DNA from: Chloroflexota bacterium
GTDB taxonomy: Bacteria; Chloroflexota; Anaerolineae; Anaerolineales; Villigracilaceae
Direction: 5' to 3'
Assembly (NCBI GenBank): GCA_016234485.1
Contig: JACRBL010000051.1
Location: forward strand, 186,001 to 250,000
Length of the DNA: 64,000 nt
Made by a program: the position numbers and the translations under genes. Numbering within the stretch: position 1 is the stretch's first letter; the number at the start of each line of letters is the position of its first letter. Below are positions 50,629 to 58,937 of this stretch, one piece after another. The notes beneath the pieces were generated by a model that made no database searches, was not told where the DNA came from, and saw only the letters and a list, made by a program, of their open reading frames with translations.

Positions 50629-50733
50629 TCCAAGCCGCTCGGATTAAAGTTTAAGCGGCTTGGAATCCAATCCAAGCCGCTCGGATTAAAGTTTGAGCCG
50701 CTCGGAATCTAATCCAAGCGGCTCGGATTCGCG
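50629..50733. repeat. 42-bp tandem repeat, about 2.5 copies, each internally palindromic
   Basis: Copies begin at 50629, 50671 and 50713 with TCCAAGCCGCTCGGATTAAA (third copy TCCAAGCGGCTCGGATT). The first unit contains the inverted arms CCAAGCCGCT / AGCGGCTTGG. It lies directly behind the HU-like gene. The rest of 50444-50628 shows nothing recognisable. Confidence 0.85.
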
Positions 50734-50734
50734 C

Positions 50735-51139
50735 TTAGTCGGGGATTTCGAGCGGGTCTTCGGGATGTTCGCTATCCCATAACTCCTTGTATTGCTGGTG
50801 CGTCCAGCCGATGCGCTCGCTGTTCTTCACCTCGCCCTGGTAGGCGTTCGGGGTGTTGATGCCGTTCTTCAAGTCCATATCGGCGCGGAAGCCGATGTTA
50901 TAGGTCCCCTCGCCGTCCACGCCGGGCGTGAACGTGCCCACCCCTGGCAATTTGACGGGAACGCCGTCCTTGTTGAAGTACAGGACGACCTCGCTCATTT
51001 CCTGTAACACCATCATCACTTCGGACTTGTTGAGTCCGGTGCGCATGGATACCCACTCCGCCACCTTTTCCAGTTTGGCGGTTGGTTTCAATTCCACACG
51101 CGGGCCATATTGGGTAACTGCTTGCAGTAGTTTTGCCAT
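50735..51139 (-). CDS. HU/IHF-like DNA-binding protein
   Basis: 134 residues from the ATG at 51139, set by AAGGAGG directly upstream; an open extension of 34 codons begins with TTG and is not needed. AKLEKVAEWVSMRTGLNKSEVMMVLQEMSEVV matches the helical half of an HU-type domain, and VPVKLPGVGTFTPGV the start of the beta arm. The usual DNA-intercalating arm is replaced by GTYNIGFRADMDLKNGIN, as in the larger HU-related families. The C-terminus is acidic (EHPEDPLEIPD). Chromosome architecture is the likely role. Confidence 0.7.
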   Translation of the reverse strand: MAKLLQAVTQYGPRVELKPTAKLEKVAEWVSMRTGLNKSEVMMVLQEMSEVVLYFNKDGVPVKLPGVGTFTPGVDGEGTYNIGFRADMDLKNGINTPNAYQGEVKNSERIGWTHQQYKELWDSEHPEDPLEIPD

Positions 51140-51362
51140 GGGAGCCTCCTTTTTGACTATGGCAATTTGTTTTGCAGGAGGACATCCGTATCCCCCTGCT
51201 GATGATGAAAATTTTATGGAAATTTCGGGAAAAGTCAACAAACAGTTTTGAAAACTCCGGGGATGCCCGCCCGCGAGGCTGGGCGAACGTGAACCCTTGC
51301 CGCTGGAGGGGTTTTTCGGTTATGCTTGCCGTGTTGGTATTCGGCTGATTGGGAACAGGACT

Positions 51363-54300
51363 ATGACCACACCTTTTGAAACCTACCTCTCTAAAGTTGA
51401 AGCGGATTTGCGCGGCGGGAAAGCGACGGAGTATACCTATCGTTCGTCGCTGGAGATATTGATGGAATCGTTCGAGCGGGGCATTGAAGCCAGCAATGAC
51501 CCGAAGCATATCGAATGCGGCGCGCCCGACTTCATTGTGGAAAAGCGCAAAGTACCGCTGGGCTATGTGGAGACCAAAGACCTGGGCGCGGACTTGAACA
51601 AGATCGAAAAGACCGACCAGTTGAAACGCTATTTCAAGGCGTTGAACAATATCATCCTGACGGATTATCTGGAATTTCGCTGGTACGTAAATGGGGAAAA
51701 GAAACGAACCGTCCGATTGGCAGACGTAGGGGCAGACCGACGTGTCCGCCCGACTACGAACGCCGAAGCCAACCTGATTCAGTTGTTCCGCGATTTCTAC
51801 GCGACCGAAACGCCCACCGTCCGCACCGCGAAGGAATTGGCGGGAAGGTTGGCAGGCGTAACGCATTTCATTCGCGACCAGATTTCCGAAGTATTGAAGA
51901 CTTCGGAAATCTCCGCGCCGTTCCAAAAGCGGCTGACCGCTTTCAAAGATTTGCTGTTGCCAGCGCTCAAAGAGGAAGAATTCGCGGACTTGTACGCGCA
52001 GACGATGACGTATGGATTGTTCGCGGCGAAGTTGTCCTCGACCAACCCCCTCCGTCCCGCCTACGGCGGAGACACCTCCCCCAAATCCGACTGGGGTTCG
52101 TCGGATTTGGGGGAGGGCAGGGTGGGGGTTTTTTCCCTGCAGAGTGCGTATCAATATCTCTTCGGCAACAAGTTTTTGCGCCGATTGTTCTCGGACGTGA
52201 GCGAGGAATTGGACGAGATCGAGATCATCCGACCCTATCTGCTGGACATCGTCTCGCTTCTCAACCGCGCCCGCTTTGAGGAGATTTTGGCGGACTTTGG
52301 CAAGCGCACGCGGACGGAGGATCCCGTTGTCCACTTTTACGAGACGTTTTTGGCGGCCTACGACCCGAAGTTACGCGAGAGCCGCGGGGTGTATTACACG
52401 CCCGAACCCGTCGTGCAGTTCATCGTCAATTCTGCCGACGCCATTCTCAAGTCCAGGTTTGGACGCGCCTGGGGGTTGGCTGATCCTGCGGTGAAGGTAC
52501 TCGATCCCGCCACAGGGACGGGCACGTTCCTGTATTACGTCATTCAGAAAATTTATGACGAAGTGATGGGACGCAAGCAGGGCGGGCAGTGGCAGGTGAA
52601 GAGCAAGGAATTGTTGAAGCGCATTTTTGGTTTTGAACTGCTGATCGCGCCGTATGTGGTTTCGCATTTGAAATTGGGACTGTTGCTGAAGACGCTCGAC
52701 GCGCCGCTCGAAGGCAGGGACGAGCGCCTGCACATTTATTTGACCAACACGCTCGAAGAAGGCGTGACGCGCGCCGAGCAGTTGCAGGGGCTGGGTTCGT
52801 ACATTGCCGAGGAAGCCAGCGACGCCGCGCACGTGAAGAAGATGCAGGACATCATGGTGGTGTTGGGCAACCCGCCGTATTCGGGACATTCGGCCAACGC
52901 CAGCGTGGATAAGGACGGCAATCCGAATTTTATCGGCAAGCTTTTACGTGAATATTATTTTGTGGACGGCGCGCCACTGGGCGAGCGACAACCAAAGTGG
53001 TTGCAGGATGATTACGTCAAGTTCATCCGCTTCGGCGAGTGGCGGATTGATAAGACGGGTCACGGCGTTTTGGCATTCATCACCAATCACGGCTATCTCG
53101 ATAACCCGACCTTTCGCGGGATGCGCCAGCATTTGATGAACACCTTCGATGAAATCTACGTGCTGGATTTGCACGGCAACAGCAAGAAGAAGGAACGCAC
53201 GCCCGAAGGCGGTAAGGATGAGAATGTCTTCGATATTCAACAAGGCGTGGCGATTCTGCTGGCGGTTAAGAACCCCAACCCCCACCGTCTCGCTTCGCTC
53301 GACACCTCCCCCACATCCGCAGGATTTGGGGGAGGACGGGAGGGGGTTGTTCGCCACGCGCACCTGTGGGGTTTGCGCGAGGCCAAGTACGCCGCCTTGC
53401 ATAACCGCGATTTGAACGATGTGGATTGGAAGGAACTGCAACCCACTTCTCCAGCTTATTTATTCATTCCACAAAATAAATCAACTCAAAAAGAATATGA
53501 GGCGGGTTGGAAATTATCAGATATATTTTTAGATAGCAATGTTGGATTTGTTAGCGCAAGAGATAAATTCGTGATTTATTTTGATGAAAATGAATTGATG
53601 CGACGTATCGTTGAATTTCGATCCGAAGAAAAGGTTTTGCCCACGCGAGAACTTGCACAACGATATAGTCTCAAGGATACAAGTAGTTGGGATATGCGAG
53701 ATGCTCGCGAAATGGTCAGAAGAAATTCAAATTGGAAAAACGATTTTGCTAAATGTTTTTATCGCCCCTTTGACGTGCGTCCAATTTACTATTCACTTGA
53801 TCTGTTGGAGCGACCCGTATATCAAATTCAGCGACATATGAAGGCGGGTGAAAATCTTGGTCTTGTATGTCCTCGTCGAGTTGAAACCAATGACCCGTGG
53901 CAACATTTGTTTTGTAGTAATTTGATAATTGATCATGTTTGCGTTTCGCTAAAAACAGTAGATTATCTCTTCCCCCTCTACCTCTACACGACACCCGAAG
54001 AAACGGCGGGAACGTTATTCGCACAACTTGAAACCACGCGGCGTCCCAACCTTGCGCCCGCGTTTGTCAGCGCGCTGGAGGAGAAATTAAAAGTGACTGT
54101 CACGTCGGACGTGACAGTCACTTCGGGCGCAATTACCCCCGAAGATATTTTCCATTACGCCTATGCCGTGTTCCACAGTCCCACCTATCGAAGCCGCTAC
54201 GCCGAGTTCTTGAAGATTGATTTCCCGCGCCTGCCGCTCACCAGCAACAAAAAGTTGTTCTTCAAACTGGTTGCGAAGGGCAAAGAGTTGGTGGAACTGC

Positions 54301-54659
54301 ACCTGTTGAAGTCCGCGAAGGTGGAGGAGTTTGTCACATCCTATCCTGTGGCGGGGGATAACAAAGTGGAGAAGGTGGTGTTTGCGCGCAAGACTTCCGA
54401 AGTCTCCAAGACTTCGGAAGTCTCAAGGGGCCGCGTCTGGATCAACGCGACGCAATACTTTGGCGGCCTGCCCGAAAGCGTGTGGGAGTTCAAGGTCGGC
54501 GGGTATCAGGTCTGCGAGAAGTGGTTGAAAGACCGCAAGGGACGCACATTGTCGCGGGAGGATATTGACCATTATCAGCGCGTTGTGGTGGCATTGAAGG
54601 AAACCATGCGGCTGATGAAGGAAATTGATAAGACAATTGTCAAGTGGCCGATAAGTTAA
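51363..54659 (+). CDS. single-polypeptide restriction-modification enzyme (type IIG-like, N6-adenine methyltransferase)
   Basis: 1098 residues from ATG 51363. The N-terminal nuclease region has Asp56 (APDFIV) and Glu70-T-Lys72 (GYVETKD), a PD-(D/E)xK arrangement. A helical linker leads to the methyltransferase with motif I DPATGTGTFL (Asp381) and motif IV NPPY (Asn503-Tyr506), i.e. gamma-type N6-adenine. ESRGVYYTPEPVVQFIV precedes motif I as in type I/IIG enzymes. The C-terminal 500 residues should hold target recognition. No helicase motifs, so it is not a type ISP translocase. At least six palindromic repeats lie in frame within it, all between recognisable blocks. The C-terminal half is more AT-rich than the rest. 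Confidence 0.82.
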   Translation: MTTPFETYLSKVEADLRGGKATEYTYRSSLEILMESFERGIEASNDPKHIECGAPDFIVEKRKVPLGYVETKDLGADLNKIEKTDQLKRYFKALNNIILTDYLEFRWYVNGEKKRTVRLADVGADRRVRPTTNAEANLIQLFRDFYATETPTVRTAKELAGRLAGVTHFIRDQISEVLKTSEISAPFQKRLTAFKDLLLPALKEEEFADLYAQTMTYGLFAAKLSSTNPLRPAYGGDTSPKSDWGSSDLGEGRVGVFSLQSAYQYLFGNKFLRRLFSDVSEELDEIEIIRPYLLDIVSLLNRARFEEILADFGKRTRTEDPVVHFYETFLAAYDPKLRESRGVYYTPEPVVQFIVNSADAILKSRFGRAWGLADPAVKVLDPATGTGTFLYYVIQKIYDEVMGRKQGGQWQVKSKELLKRIFGFELLIAPYVVSHLKLGLLLKTLDAPLEGRDERLHIYLTNTLEEGVTRAEQLQGLGSYIAEEASDAAHVKKMQDIMVVLGNPPYSGHSANASVDKDGNPNFIGKLLREYYFVDGAPLGERQPKWLQDDYVKFIRFGEWRIDKTGHGVLAFITNHGYLDNPTFRGMRQHLMNTFDEIYVLDLHGNSKKKERTPEGGKDENVFDIQQGVAILLAVKNPNPHRLASLDTSPTSAGFGGGREGVVRHAHLWGLREAKYAALHNRDLNDVDWKELQPTSPAYLFIPQNKSTQKEYEAGWKLSDIFLDSNVGFVSARDKFVIYFDENELMRRIVEFRSEEKVLPTRELAQRYSLKDTSSWDMRDAREMVRRNSNWKNDFAKCFYRPFDVRPIYYSLDLLERPVYQIQRHMKAGENLGLVCPRRVETNDPWQHLFCSNLIIDHVCVSLKTVDYLFPLYLYTTPEETAGTLFAQLETTRRPNLAPAFVSALEEKLKVTVTSDVTVTSGAITPEDIFHYAYAVFHSPTYRSRYAEFLKIDFPRLPLTSNKKLFFKLVAKGKELVELHLLKSAKVEEFVTSYPVAGDNKVEKVVFARKTSEVSKTSEVSRGRVWINATQYFGGLPESVWEFKVGGYQVCEKWLKDRKGRTLSREDIDHYQRVVVALKETMRLMKEIDKTIVKWPIS
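51726..51757. repeat. in-frame inverted repeat 1 in the restriction-modification gene
   Basis: GTAGGGGCAGAC ... GTCCGCCCGACTAC: imperfect arms, encoding VGADRRVRPTT between nuclease and linker. Confidence 0.5.
51880..51912. repeat. in-frame inverted repeat 2 in the restriction-modification gene
   Basis: AGATTTCCGAAG / CTTCGGAAATCT, perfect 12-bp arms with a 9-nt loop, encoding QISEVLKTSEIS. It is of the same family as the element at 54391. Confidence 0.8.
52044..52132. repeat. in-frame nested palindrome 3 in the restriction-modification gene
   Basis: Inner stem CCCAAATCCGAC / GTCGGATTTGGG with loop TGGGGTTC; outer arms AACCCCCTCC / GGGTGGGGGTT. It encodes a Gly/Ser/Pro-rich stretch of about 30 residues. 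It is the same element as 44190-44264. Confidence 0.85.
53271..53350. repeat. in-frame nested palindrome 4 in the restriction-modification gene
   Basis: Core CCTCCCCCACATCC-GCA-GGATTTGGGGGAGG with outer arms AACCCCCACC / GGGAGGGGGTT. It is a second copy of the element at 52044 and encodes PNPHRLASLDTSPTSAGFGG. Confidence 0.82.
54093..54121. repeat. in-frame perfect palindrome 5 in the restriction-modification gene
   Basis: GTGACTGTCACGT-CGG-ACGTGACAGTCAC, perfect 13-bp arms, encoding KVTVTSDVTVTSG. Confidence 0.9.
54391..54423. repeat. in-frame perfect palindrome 6 in the restriction-modification gene
   Basis: AGACTTCCGAAGTC-TCCAA-GACTTCGGAAGTCT, perfect 14-bp arms, encoding KTSEVSKTSEVS. 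Confidence 0.9.
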
Positions 54660-54677
54660 CCCCCAAGGAGTACATTC

Positions 54678-56201
54678 ATGCCCATCACCCTCGACGGATC
54701 ATCCCTCACCATCGAAAAACTAGTCGCCATTGCCCGCTTTGGCGAAAAAGTGGAACTCGCCCCTCAAGCGTTGGAACGCATCAAAGTCTGCCGCGCCATG
54801 CTGGAGGAGAAACTCGCCAACAAGGAAGTCATGTATGGCACGAACACCGGCATCGGCGAGTTTTCGGAGACGATGCTGAACGACGAGCAGGTGAAGGAAT
54901 TTCAGAAGTACCTCATCTACAACCACGCCGCGGGCATCGGCGACCCCGCGCCGATCGAACACGTGCGCGCCGCGCTGGCGGGACGCATCAACGTCCACGC
55001 ACATGGCAATTCGGGTTGCCGTCCCGAAATCACGCTGACCATGATCGAGATGCTCAACAAGGGCGTCACGCCGGTCGTCTGCCAGAAGGGATCGGTCGGC
55101 GCGAGCGGCGACCTGGCTCCGATGGCGCAGGCCGCGTTGCTCCTCATGGGCGAGGGCGAAGCCTTTTACGACGGCGAACGCCTCGCGGGGTCCGAAGCGA
55201 TGCGACGCGCGGGGATTCCGATTCCCGGTCTCCAAGCGCGCGACGGTCTGGCGGCCATCAATGGCTCGAACCTGCTCACGGCCATGTCCGCGCTGCACAT
55301 CCACGACATGGAGCGCTTCCTCAAGCAGGCCGAGATCGCGGCGGCGATGTCCATCGAAGCCCTGCTCGGCAACATGAAACCGTACAACACCAAACTGCAC
55401 GAACTGCGCGGGTTCAGCGGCGCGATCGCTTCGGCAAAAAATATCGCAAAGGTGATCGAAGGCTCAGACCTCGCGACCGGCAAGATGAAAACCAAAGTGC
55501 AGGACGCCTACTCGATGCGTTCGTCTCCGCAGGTGATCGGCGCGGCGCGTGACGCCATCGCGTACGCCCGCTCGCAGGTGGAGATCGAACTGAACGGCGT
55601 GGGCGACAACCCGATCTTCGTCCCCGAAATGAAATTGACGTTGACCGGCGCGAACTTTCAGGGTTCCCCCGTTTCGCTTCCGATGGACATGGCGGGCGCG
55701 GCCATCACGATGGTCTGTGTGCTATCGGAAAGGCGACTCAACCGCCTCACCAACCCCGCGCTTTCGCAGGGTCTGCCTGACTTCCTCGCGCACGAACCCG
55801 GCTTTTACTCTGGCCTGATGCTCTCGCAATACACCGCCGACCATTTGATCGTGGAGCAACGCATCCTGTCCGCGCCCGCGTCGGTGCAGTCCATCCCCGC
55901 CGCCGCGGATCAGGAGGACTTCGTCTCGATGGGCATGAACACCGCATTGAAGAACGGACAGATTCTCGATAACGCTTACGGCGTATTAGGAATCGAATTC
56001 ATGGCCGCCGCGCAGGCGTTGGACTTCCGCGAGTTCGCGCCCGGCAAAGGGACGCTGGCCGCGCGCGCAACCATCCGCAAGCACGTGGCGCACCTGCACG
56101 TGGACCGTCCGCTGTATCCCGACCACAACGCGATGAAGGCGCTGGTGAAGAGCGGCGAGATTTTGGATGAGGTGGAAAAGGTTGTGGGGAAGTTGGGGTA
56201 G
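54678..56201 (+). CDS. hutH: aromatic amino acid lyase, probably histidine ammonia-lyase
   Basis: 507 residues, family length. The autocatalytic MIO triad Ala142-Ser143-Gly144 lies in SVGASGDLAPMAQ, at the same numbers as in Pseudomonas HutH. Catalytic Tyr53 is in YGTNTGIG, and His83 in NHAAGIG. Glu413 in ADQEDFVSMG matches the QED typical of histidine lyases, whereas phenylalanine/tyrosine lyases usually differ there. The reaction is histidine to urocanate plus ammonia. AAGGAG precedes the ATG, 18 nt after the restriction-modification stop. No other hut gene is nearby. Confidence 0.85.
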   Translation: MPITLDGSSLTIEKLVAIARFGEKVELAPQALERIKVCRAMLEEKLANKEVMYGTNTGIGEFSETMLNDEQVKEFQKYLIYNHAAGIGDPAPIEHVRAALAGRINVHAHGNSGCRPEITLTMIEMLNKGVTPVVCQKGSVGASGDLAPMAQAALLLMGEGEAFYDGERLAGSEAMRRAGIPIPGLQARDGLAAINGSNLLTAMSALHIHDMERFLKQAEIAAAMSIEALLGNMKPYNTKLHELRGFSGAIASAKNIAKVIEGSDLATGKMKTKVQDAYSMRSSPQVIGAARDAIAYARSQVEIELNGVGDNPIFVPEMKLTLTGANFQGSPVSLPMDMAGAAITMVCVLSERRLNRLTNPALSQGLPDFLAHEPGFYSGLMLSQYTADHLIVEQRILSAPASVQSIPAAADQEDFVSMGMNTALKNGQILDNAYGVLGIEFMAAAQALDFREFAPGKGTLAARATIRKHVAHLHVDRPLYPDHNAMKALVKSGEILDEVEKVVGKLG

Positions 56202-56247
56202 CGCTCCTTTAATATTGATTGGACGACCCATCAAAATCGCCCGCGTT

Positions 56248-56286
56248 CAACTCGCCGTCAATTCTTGACGGCGAGTTGTTTTTTAA
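56248..56286 (+). terminator. terminator of hutH
   Basis: CAACTCGCCGTCAA-TTC-TTGACGGCGAGTTG, perfect 14-bp stem, followed by TTTTTT. Confidence 0.92.
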
Positions 56287-56372
56287 GGCGGGAATTTCCA
56301 GCCGCGCTTGCCCCTCCTGAAGATAACGTCGGCGTTTTGGTTGGGCAGAATAACCCAATTAATTAATATGAC

Positions 56373-56401
56373 TTGAAATCCATCGCAATCCGCCATACAA
56401 T
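56373..56401 (+). promoter_or_regulatory. promoter upstream of the riboswitch
   Basis: TTGAAA, 17 nt, TACAAT. The predicted start near 56408 places the aptamer about 80 nt into the leader. Confidence 0.65.
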
Positions 56402-56489
56402 AAATCCATAGAGGAAGCATTATTAATATGTCGCCGCACGTTGGGAACTACCCTTATCGGTTTCCGACAACAAAATAGCAACTTCATCC

Positions 56490-56560
56490 AACCTCGAAAA
56501 GGCAACCTCACCGCAAGGTGGGGGCGCAAAGTTGTGGGTTTGTATCTGCAAACCGTCACA
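56490..56560 (+). promoter_or_regulatory. candidate cyclic di-GMP-I (GEMM) riboswitch
   Basis: AAAAGGCAACC is followed by a CACC-GCAA-GGTG hairpin with a GNRA tetraloop (56509-56520), then GGGGCGCAAAG (GEMM consensus GGGACGCAAAG), then a second hairpin with GGTTTG/CAAACC. This is the order of conserved parts in the c-di-GMP-I class. A terminator follows directly. P1 could form between GGCA (56501-56504) and TGCC (56562-56565), which is the 5' arm of the terminator, so ligand binding would compete with termination. Confidence 0.7.
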
Positions 56561-56594
56561 CTGCCGAAGGGTTTTCTTCGGCAGTCCTTTTTTT
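56561..56594 (+). terminator. riboswitch expression-platform terminator
   Basis: CTGCCGAAG-GGTTTT-CTTCGGCAG followed by TCC and eight T's, 27 nt before the ATG at 56621. Confidence 0.85.
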
Positions 56595-56620
56595 AAGCCA
56601 ACCCGATCAAAGGAGAAAAA

Positions 56621-57709
56621 ATGAAAGCAATGGTTTGGTCGCGTAAGTTGATATTTGGCGCATTGACAGCGTTCCTGATTTTGGCGATGTCATCGAGCGT
56701 TGCCATGACAGCGTCGCCAGCCGCTTCCCCGGTGGACGTTTTGACAGGCCAGAGCCGCGGCGGGGATGTGGGCGAGTTTCGTGAACAATTGCTGGATTAT
56801 TACGACAACCTGCTGGCGCTCTACCCCTACATCGAAGAATCCGCTTCGCCTGGCCTGCTCGAAAGACTTCAAAGCGCCAAACGGGGTATCCAGAAAGCAT
56901 CAGACGAAGAGTTATTGCAGGCCATGCCGTATTTTAAGGCGAACCCGGATGTATACAACATTCCTGTGGAATTGAGACGAGCGCTTCAAAAAGTGGAAGC
57001 TCAAAATGCCGCAAACAAGTCGCCGTCCACTGTTTCCCAAGACTCTTACGCAAGTTGCGGAACCGATGTGTTGGACGGGCTACTGGCCGCCCGAATAACC
57101 GCCCAGGCAGGCAGGTTCGCGCTCATTTTTGCCCCATCCGACATGGTTGTGGTGGCGGCAGGAGCAGGCGGCACTATTTCAGCCCATCCCGTCAAGATGC
57201 TGATGCAACTTGGCTATGTAAGCGCGGAAACGGCCATTATGGTATTGGAGAACACGCAAACAAGAGTGGACGCCTGCCGTCAAAGGGTTAATGAAACGTT
57301 GTTCGCCGCGCACGATGCCCTGCTCGTTGAACACCACGCCTTGCTCGAGGAACACGATGCCCTCACAAAGAAACTGGCCGAAACGGTCGCGCGCAGATCC
57401 ATCCAGTTGCAGGTCATCGAGACCAGGGAGAAGAGCGAGTTTCTGGTCAGCGCCACAGAGGCAGGGATTCCGCTCGAAGGCGTCCAATTCTTGTCCATAA
57501 AATACGCGCCGATCAACAATCCAGGAAAGTGGGTGGACATTACAGCGTCCGCCACGATCAAAATGGTGGATAAGGGTTTGTACCTGGTGAAGTTGAATAC
57601 CCGCTACAATGGCGGCGCGCCTCGCATCTTCACCTTTGAAGTTAAACGCATCGACAATACGACCGAACTTTTTGGATATATCGTGTTCGAGCGAATTGGA
57701 TCGAAATGA
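56621..57709 (+). CDS. exported coiled-coil protein, unknown, under candidate c-di-GMP control
   Basis: 362 residues, AAAGGAG before the ATG. Signal peptide or anchor LIFGALTAFLILAMSSSVAMTASPA, a helical domain (FREQLLDYYDNLLALYPYIEE), a Gly/Ala-rich hydrophobic stretch (MVVVAAGAGGTISAHPVKML), a coiled coil (DALLVEHHALLEEHDALTKKLAETVARR) and a C-terminal beta domain (LVKLNTRYNGGAPRIFTFEVKRI). No known family. The riboswitch and terminator in its leader suggest expression tied to c-di-GMP level, as for adhesins and surface proteins in other bacteria. Confidence 0.65.
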   Translation: MKAMVWSRKLIFGALTAFLILAMSSSVAMTASPAASPVDVLTGQSRGGDVGEFREQLLDYYDNLLALYPYIEESASPGLLERLQSAKRGIQKASDEELLQAMPYFKANPDVYNIPVELRRALQKVEAQNAANKSPSTVSQDSYASCGTDVLDGLLAARITAQAGRFALIFAPSDMVVVAAGAGGTISAHPVKMLMQLGYVSAETAIMVLENTQTRVDACRQRVNETLFAAHDALLVEHHALLEEHDALTKKLAETVARRSIQLQVIETREKSEFLVSATEAGIPLEGVQFLSIKYAPINNPGKWVDITASATIKMVDKGLYLVKLNTRYNGGAPRIFTFEVKRIDNTTELFGYIVFERIGSK

Positions 57710-57710
57710 T

Positions 57711-58937
57711 CTAGCGAACAGAATTTCGTCCCTGTCGTGAAAGCCAATCCGCCGCGCCCTCCCCCGCCGCCCTCCCGCTCGCCATGCAGGCCGTGATCAA
57801 ATAGCCGCCCGTCGGCGCTTCCCAATCGAGCATCTCCCCGGCACAGAACACGCCGGGGAGGTTCTTTATCATCAGATTATCGTCCAGCGCGTCGAACGTC
57901 ACGCCGCCCGCGCTGGAGATGGCCTCGTCGAGCGGACGCGGCGCGATCAGCGGAATCGGCAGATGTTTGATGGCCGCGGCCAGTTTCCCCGCGTCGGCAA
58001 AATCTTCCTTCGCCACGAACTCGCGCAGTAACCCCGCCTTCACGCCTTTGATGCCCACCGTCTTTTCAAGATGACTCGCCATCGTCCGCGAGCCGCGCGG
58101 GCGTGATAACTTTTCGAGCAATTGCGCTTCGGACTTGTCTGGCGCGAGATCCAACTCGATGACGGCTTTCCCGTGCGCGTAAATTTCATCGCGGATTTTC
58201 GCCGAGGCCGCGTAGATCAAACTCCCCTCCAGGCCCTCTTTCGTCACGATGAACTCGCCTTGTTGATGGAACGCGCCAAAAGTCAGCGCCACGGATTTGA
58301 GCGGATGCCCGTCGAACTTTTCTTTAAAGACAGGACTCCACGCCGCGTCGAATCCGCAGTTGGACGGTTTCAACGCTTCCACCTTAACCCCAGCGGACTC
58401 CACCACCCGAACCCACGCGCCATCCGAGCCGAGCCGCGCCCAACTCCCGCCGCCGAGGGCCAGGATGGTCGCATCCGCGTGGACGAGTTGGATGCCATCG
58501 GGCGTGTCAAACTTCAGCGCGTCCGCGTCCCAGCCCAGCCAGCGATGACGCGGGTGGAAGGTCACGCCTGCCTCGTCCAGCCGCTTGAGCCAGGCGCGCA
58601 ACAACGGGCTGGCTTTCATCCCCACAGGGAAGACGCGTCCCGAAGTGCCAACGAAGGTGGGAATCCCCAGCTCGGAGGCCCACGCCCGCACATCGTCGGG
58701 GGTGAAGCGGCGGAGGAGAGGTTCGAGACGGTCGCGACGCGGCCCGTAGCGCGTCAGGAACTTGTCGAACGGCTCGGAGTGAGTCAGGTTTAAGCCGCCG
58801 CGTCCCGCGATCAAAAATTTACGTCCAAGCGAGGGCATGGAATCGTAGACGTCCACGCGCACGCCGTGCGCGCTCGCGACCTCCGCCGCCATCAACCCCG
58901 CGGGACCTCCGCCGATGATCACGATGGTTTTCGTCAT
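57711..58937 (-). CDS. flavoprotein, NAD(P)/FAD-dependent oxidoreductase (HI0933/BaiN-like, TIGR03862 type)
   Basis: 408 residues from the ATG at 58937; the frame stays open far upstream inside the MFS gene, but the protein clearly begins at MTKTIVIIGGGPAGLMAAEVA (FAD dinucleotide motif). Further features: GRKFLIAGRGGLNLTHSE, GTSGRVFPVGMKASPLL, ILALGGGSWARLGSDG, SSAGGVTFDALDDNLMI and CAGEMLDWEAPTGGYLITACMASGRAAG. These are the hallmarks of the HI0933-like family. The substrate is unknown. The start overlaps the MFS stop (ATGA). Confidence 0.88.
   Translation of the reverse strand: MTKTIVIIGGGPAGLMAAEVASAHGVRVDVYDSMPSLGRKFLIAGRGGLNLTHSEPFDKFLTRYGPRRDRLEPLLRRFTPDDVRAWASELGIPTFVGTSGRVFPVGMKASPLLRAWLKRLDEAGVTFHPRHRWLGWDADALKFDTPDGIQLVHADATILALGGGSWARLGSDGAWVRVVESAGVKVEALKPSNCGFDAAWSPVFKEKFDGHPLKSVALTFGAFHQQGEFIVTKEGLEGSLIYAASAKIRDEIYAHGKAVIELDLAPDKSEAQLLEKLSRPRGSRTMASHLEKTVGIKGVKAGLLREFVAKEDFADAGKLAAAIKHLPIPLIAPRPLDEAISSAGGVTFDALDDNLMIKNLPGVFCAGEMLDWEAPTGGYLITACMASGRAAGEGAADWLSRQGRNSVR

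Noticed and set aside
50629..50733. CRISPR-like array
   Set aside because: Units are contiguous with no unique spacers, the arms are palindromic throughout, and no cas genes are present.
51363..54659. Type ISP or BREX PglX assignment for the restriction-modification protein
   Set aside because: No helicase motifs and no brx/pgl genes nearby; the nuclease plus gamma-type methyltransferase layout fits type IIG better.
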